A program made the translations under genes and the position numbers. A DNA stretch of 20,450 nucleotides from Baffinella frigidus (Eukaryota; Cryptophyceae; Cryptomonadales; Baffinellaceae): contig MU646376.1 of NCBI GenBank assembly GCA_026770585.1, forward strand, positions 472,800 to 493,249. Direction: 5' to 3'. Below, piece after piece: positions 15,201-18,200 of this stretch (position 1 is its first letter; the number at the start of each line of letters is the position of its first letter). The notes beneath the pieces were generated by a model. The model saw only the letters and a program-made list of their open reading frames with translations. It was not told where the DNA came from and ran no database searches.

Positions 15201-18200
15201 GCAATGAATGTGGACATGAGGCCCAGCTGGGGCCTCATGCTCCTCCTCCCTCTTCTTTCTTCGACTGATGTCGACCTTGATTGCCGGTAGGCTCATTCTC
15301 CCTCCTCTCAGCACCATTCTCGAAACAGCCACTGTTGAATTGTGCGATTGGGCAGCTGGGCCTCATGTCGACCTTCATTGCTGGTGAGCAATGAAGGTTG
15401 TTGCTGGTGAGCAACACGTCCCTCCTCTCACCACCCTCCTCCCACCACCCTCCTCCCACCACCCTCTTCTCACCACCCTCTTCTCACCACCCTCTTCTCA
15501 CCACCCTCCTCTCACCACCGTCGCAGATACTGCGACATCACTGCGAGCAGTCACTGCATACCACGGTTCCCCTGACATACTTTCTTCGCTGCCGACGAGC
15601 AACATTTCTCTGCCACCTTTGTGAATATCTGCTGTGGTGTTTCTCTGTCACCTCTCTGCCCTTTCTGAACGTCACCTTTCTGAACATCACCTTTCTGAAT
15701 ATCTGCCACCTCTCTGACTTTCTGAGCGTCTGGAGTGTCGTCGGCAGAGGACAACTTCTTCATGAGCCTCCCGGAGGAGATCTGCGAGTGCGAGAGTTTG
15801 ACAGACCTCAACATCTCGTCCAACCAGCTCGAGGACCTTCCGGAGAACTTCGATCGCCTCTCCAACCTCTCCAACCTCAAGGCAACCACACGAGAATACT
15901 AGAGGAATAAAGAAGAAGAAGAATACTAGAGGGGCCTATTCAAAAACGATGTGCTGTTAAAAGTGGACATTGTTATGGTAACTTTCGTTGATTGGTCACG
16001 TAGCTAGCTATATATTGGCTAGGCGCGAGGTTGGAACACCTTATCCTGGTACAATTATTTACAACCCCACATATAGATAGGATCCTCTAGCATTCTCGTC
16101 AAACCAGGTGGAGGAGCTTCCGGTGAACATCAACCGCCCCTCCAACCTCTTCAACCTCAAGTCACCACCCTGCGATCTCACCCGCACGATTATTTTGGAA
16201 AAATTCTTTTTTAAAAGTGTTTTCAACGAAAATTGCTGCACGTTTTGTTTGGGACGTGACTAGAGTTGTTCAGACGTGTGGTAATTGTCGTTGCAATTTG
16301 CATCAGAGATCCCCTCAAAATGATTTTGCCAGAGCTGGAAGAGCTTCCGGAGAACATCAACCGCCTTTCCAACCTCTCCAACCTCAAGTCATCCTCAAAC
16401 CCTGCACCCTACACCCTACACCATACACCCTACACCCTACACCCTTCACCATACACCATACACCCTACACCCTACACCCTGCACCCTACACCCTACACCC
16501 CACACCCCACACCCTACACCCTACACCCTACACCCTACACCCTACATCATACACCCTGCCCACCCTGCAACCAGCCTGGCTCGACACTACAAGCAGCCTG
16601 GCTCGACAGTGACGCGCCCACCCCTATGTCCCTACGGATTGCCTACCGTGCGGTCCTAGTTCTGATCGCTTAGGGGTTATTCAAAATCTCTTCGAAGTCC
16701 GCTGTTTGGTTGAGGTGGGCCCGTCCTCGCCTGGTCATAACCTGACGATCCACACGGTGGACTACGAACCTTTCATCAAAAGTCAACTTGTCTTGATACA
16801 ATTGACTTTAAGAATTTTATGGTGCAATTCGGTCACGTAACACCCTGAATTCCAGCCCCAACGAGACCCTCGTAGCCTCCGCGTGGCCTAGCGATGTTGG
16901 TGATAACCTGCCGAGGTTCGTTGGCAGGTGTCGGACAACCTTCTCAAGGAGCTTCCGCAGAAGATCGGGTTTCTGGACAAGCTCGGGACACTCAACATCA
17001 AGAACAACCGCCTCTGGCGCCTCCGACGAGAACTTGGGTCTCATCCTTCCCCAACAATCTCATCCCTGCATTTAATATCAATGCGCTGGAGTTCCCCGAA
17101 TGCACGAAATTCACTACATGTTTGGTCACGTCCAGGGCTGGCCGTGGCTAATTTGGTCAATTACGCAGTGAATTTTGTTGATGCGGGGAACTCCAGAGCA
17201 TTGAAATTAAATGCCTGGCGGGATTAAATCACGCATCGATGATAGGGTTGTGCCGAGTGCGGCGTGTACTAGGGTAGGCGTCAGACTAGAGATGGAGTGT
17301 CGGCCGCGCCCTCAGACTGGTTGATTTCATCTCGGAACATACCAGAATCTGTCCTGATAAAAAGGCGTAAAATAGCAGTATTTGATGCCCAAAATAGCAT
17401 ATACACCCCTACCTTCCGCGTGGGGAGCCTAAAATAGCAGGACAGATTCTGTGGTGTTCCGAAATTAGACTGCTCGAGACGGCGTCTGGTCATGCCGCTC
17501 GACGACCCCTCCAGGTATGCTGCATGCACCCCAGGCGTCGCCCAGCGAAGCGCTATGTGTGTTGCACTACCACGCCAGAGTGTTTGTGGGGGTCATTGTT
17601 TGTGGGGGTCATTGACACGCTTCATATACCCCATCACCTCTGCTCCACCCATCGAGAGCACCTGCCACGCCAGAGTGTACATTGACCCCCATGAAGCGCC
17701 CTGCGTGGTGACCCCTCCGAAATTAGATTGCTTGAGGCGGCGTCTGGTCATGCCGCTCGACGACCCCTCCAGGCATCCACTTAGCAGCGACCAAGTTCTT
17801 AGCAGCGACCGAGAAATGGGCCAGGCGCGCGGCTTAAGTTACGGGGGCAACTTAACACCCCGCACCTGCCCCCCCGCTCGACGACCCCTCCAGGCATCCA
17901 CTTAGCTCAGGTGCTAATGAAGGATTTACGGATTGCCTACCGTTGGGTCCTAGGGTTATCCACTTATGGGTTATTCACCCACTTAGCAGCGACCGAGTTC
18001 CTTTCCCCCCGGATATCTGGGAGAAACGCAGTTATAATTCCAGGGCACTGGATAAGATTCCAGTGGAAACCGTTTAGAAGGACTGTATCCGTGAAGCCCC
18101 CGGTGGCTGCTAAGTGGCTGCATGCGCACCAGGCGTCGCCCAGCGAAGCGCTATGTGTGTTGCGCTATGTGTGTTCGCATGTCCGGGATCTAATCCCGCC

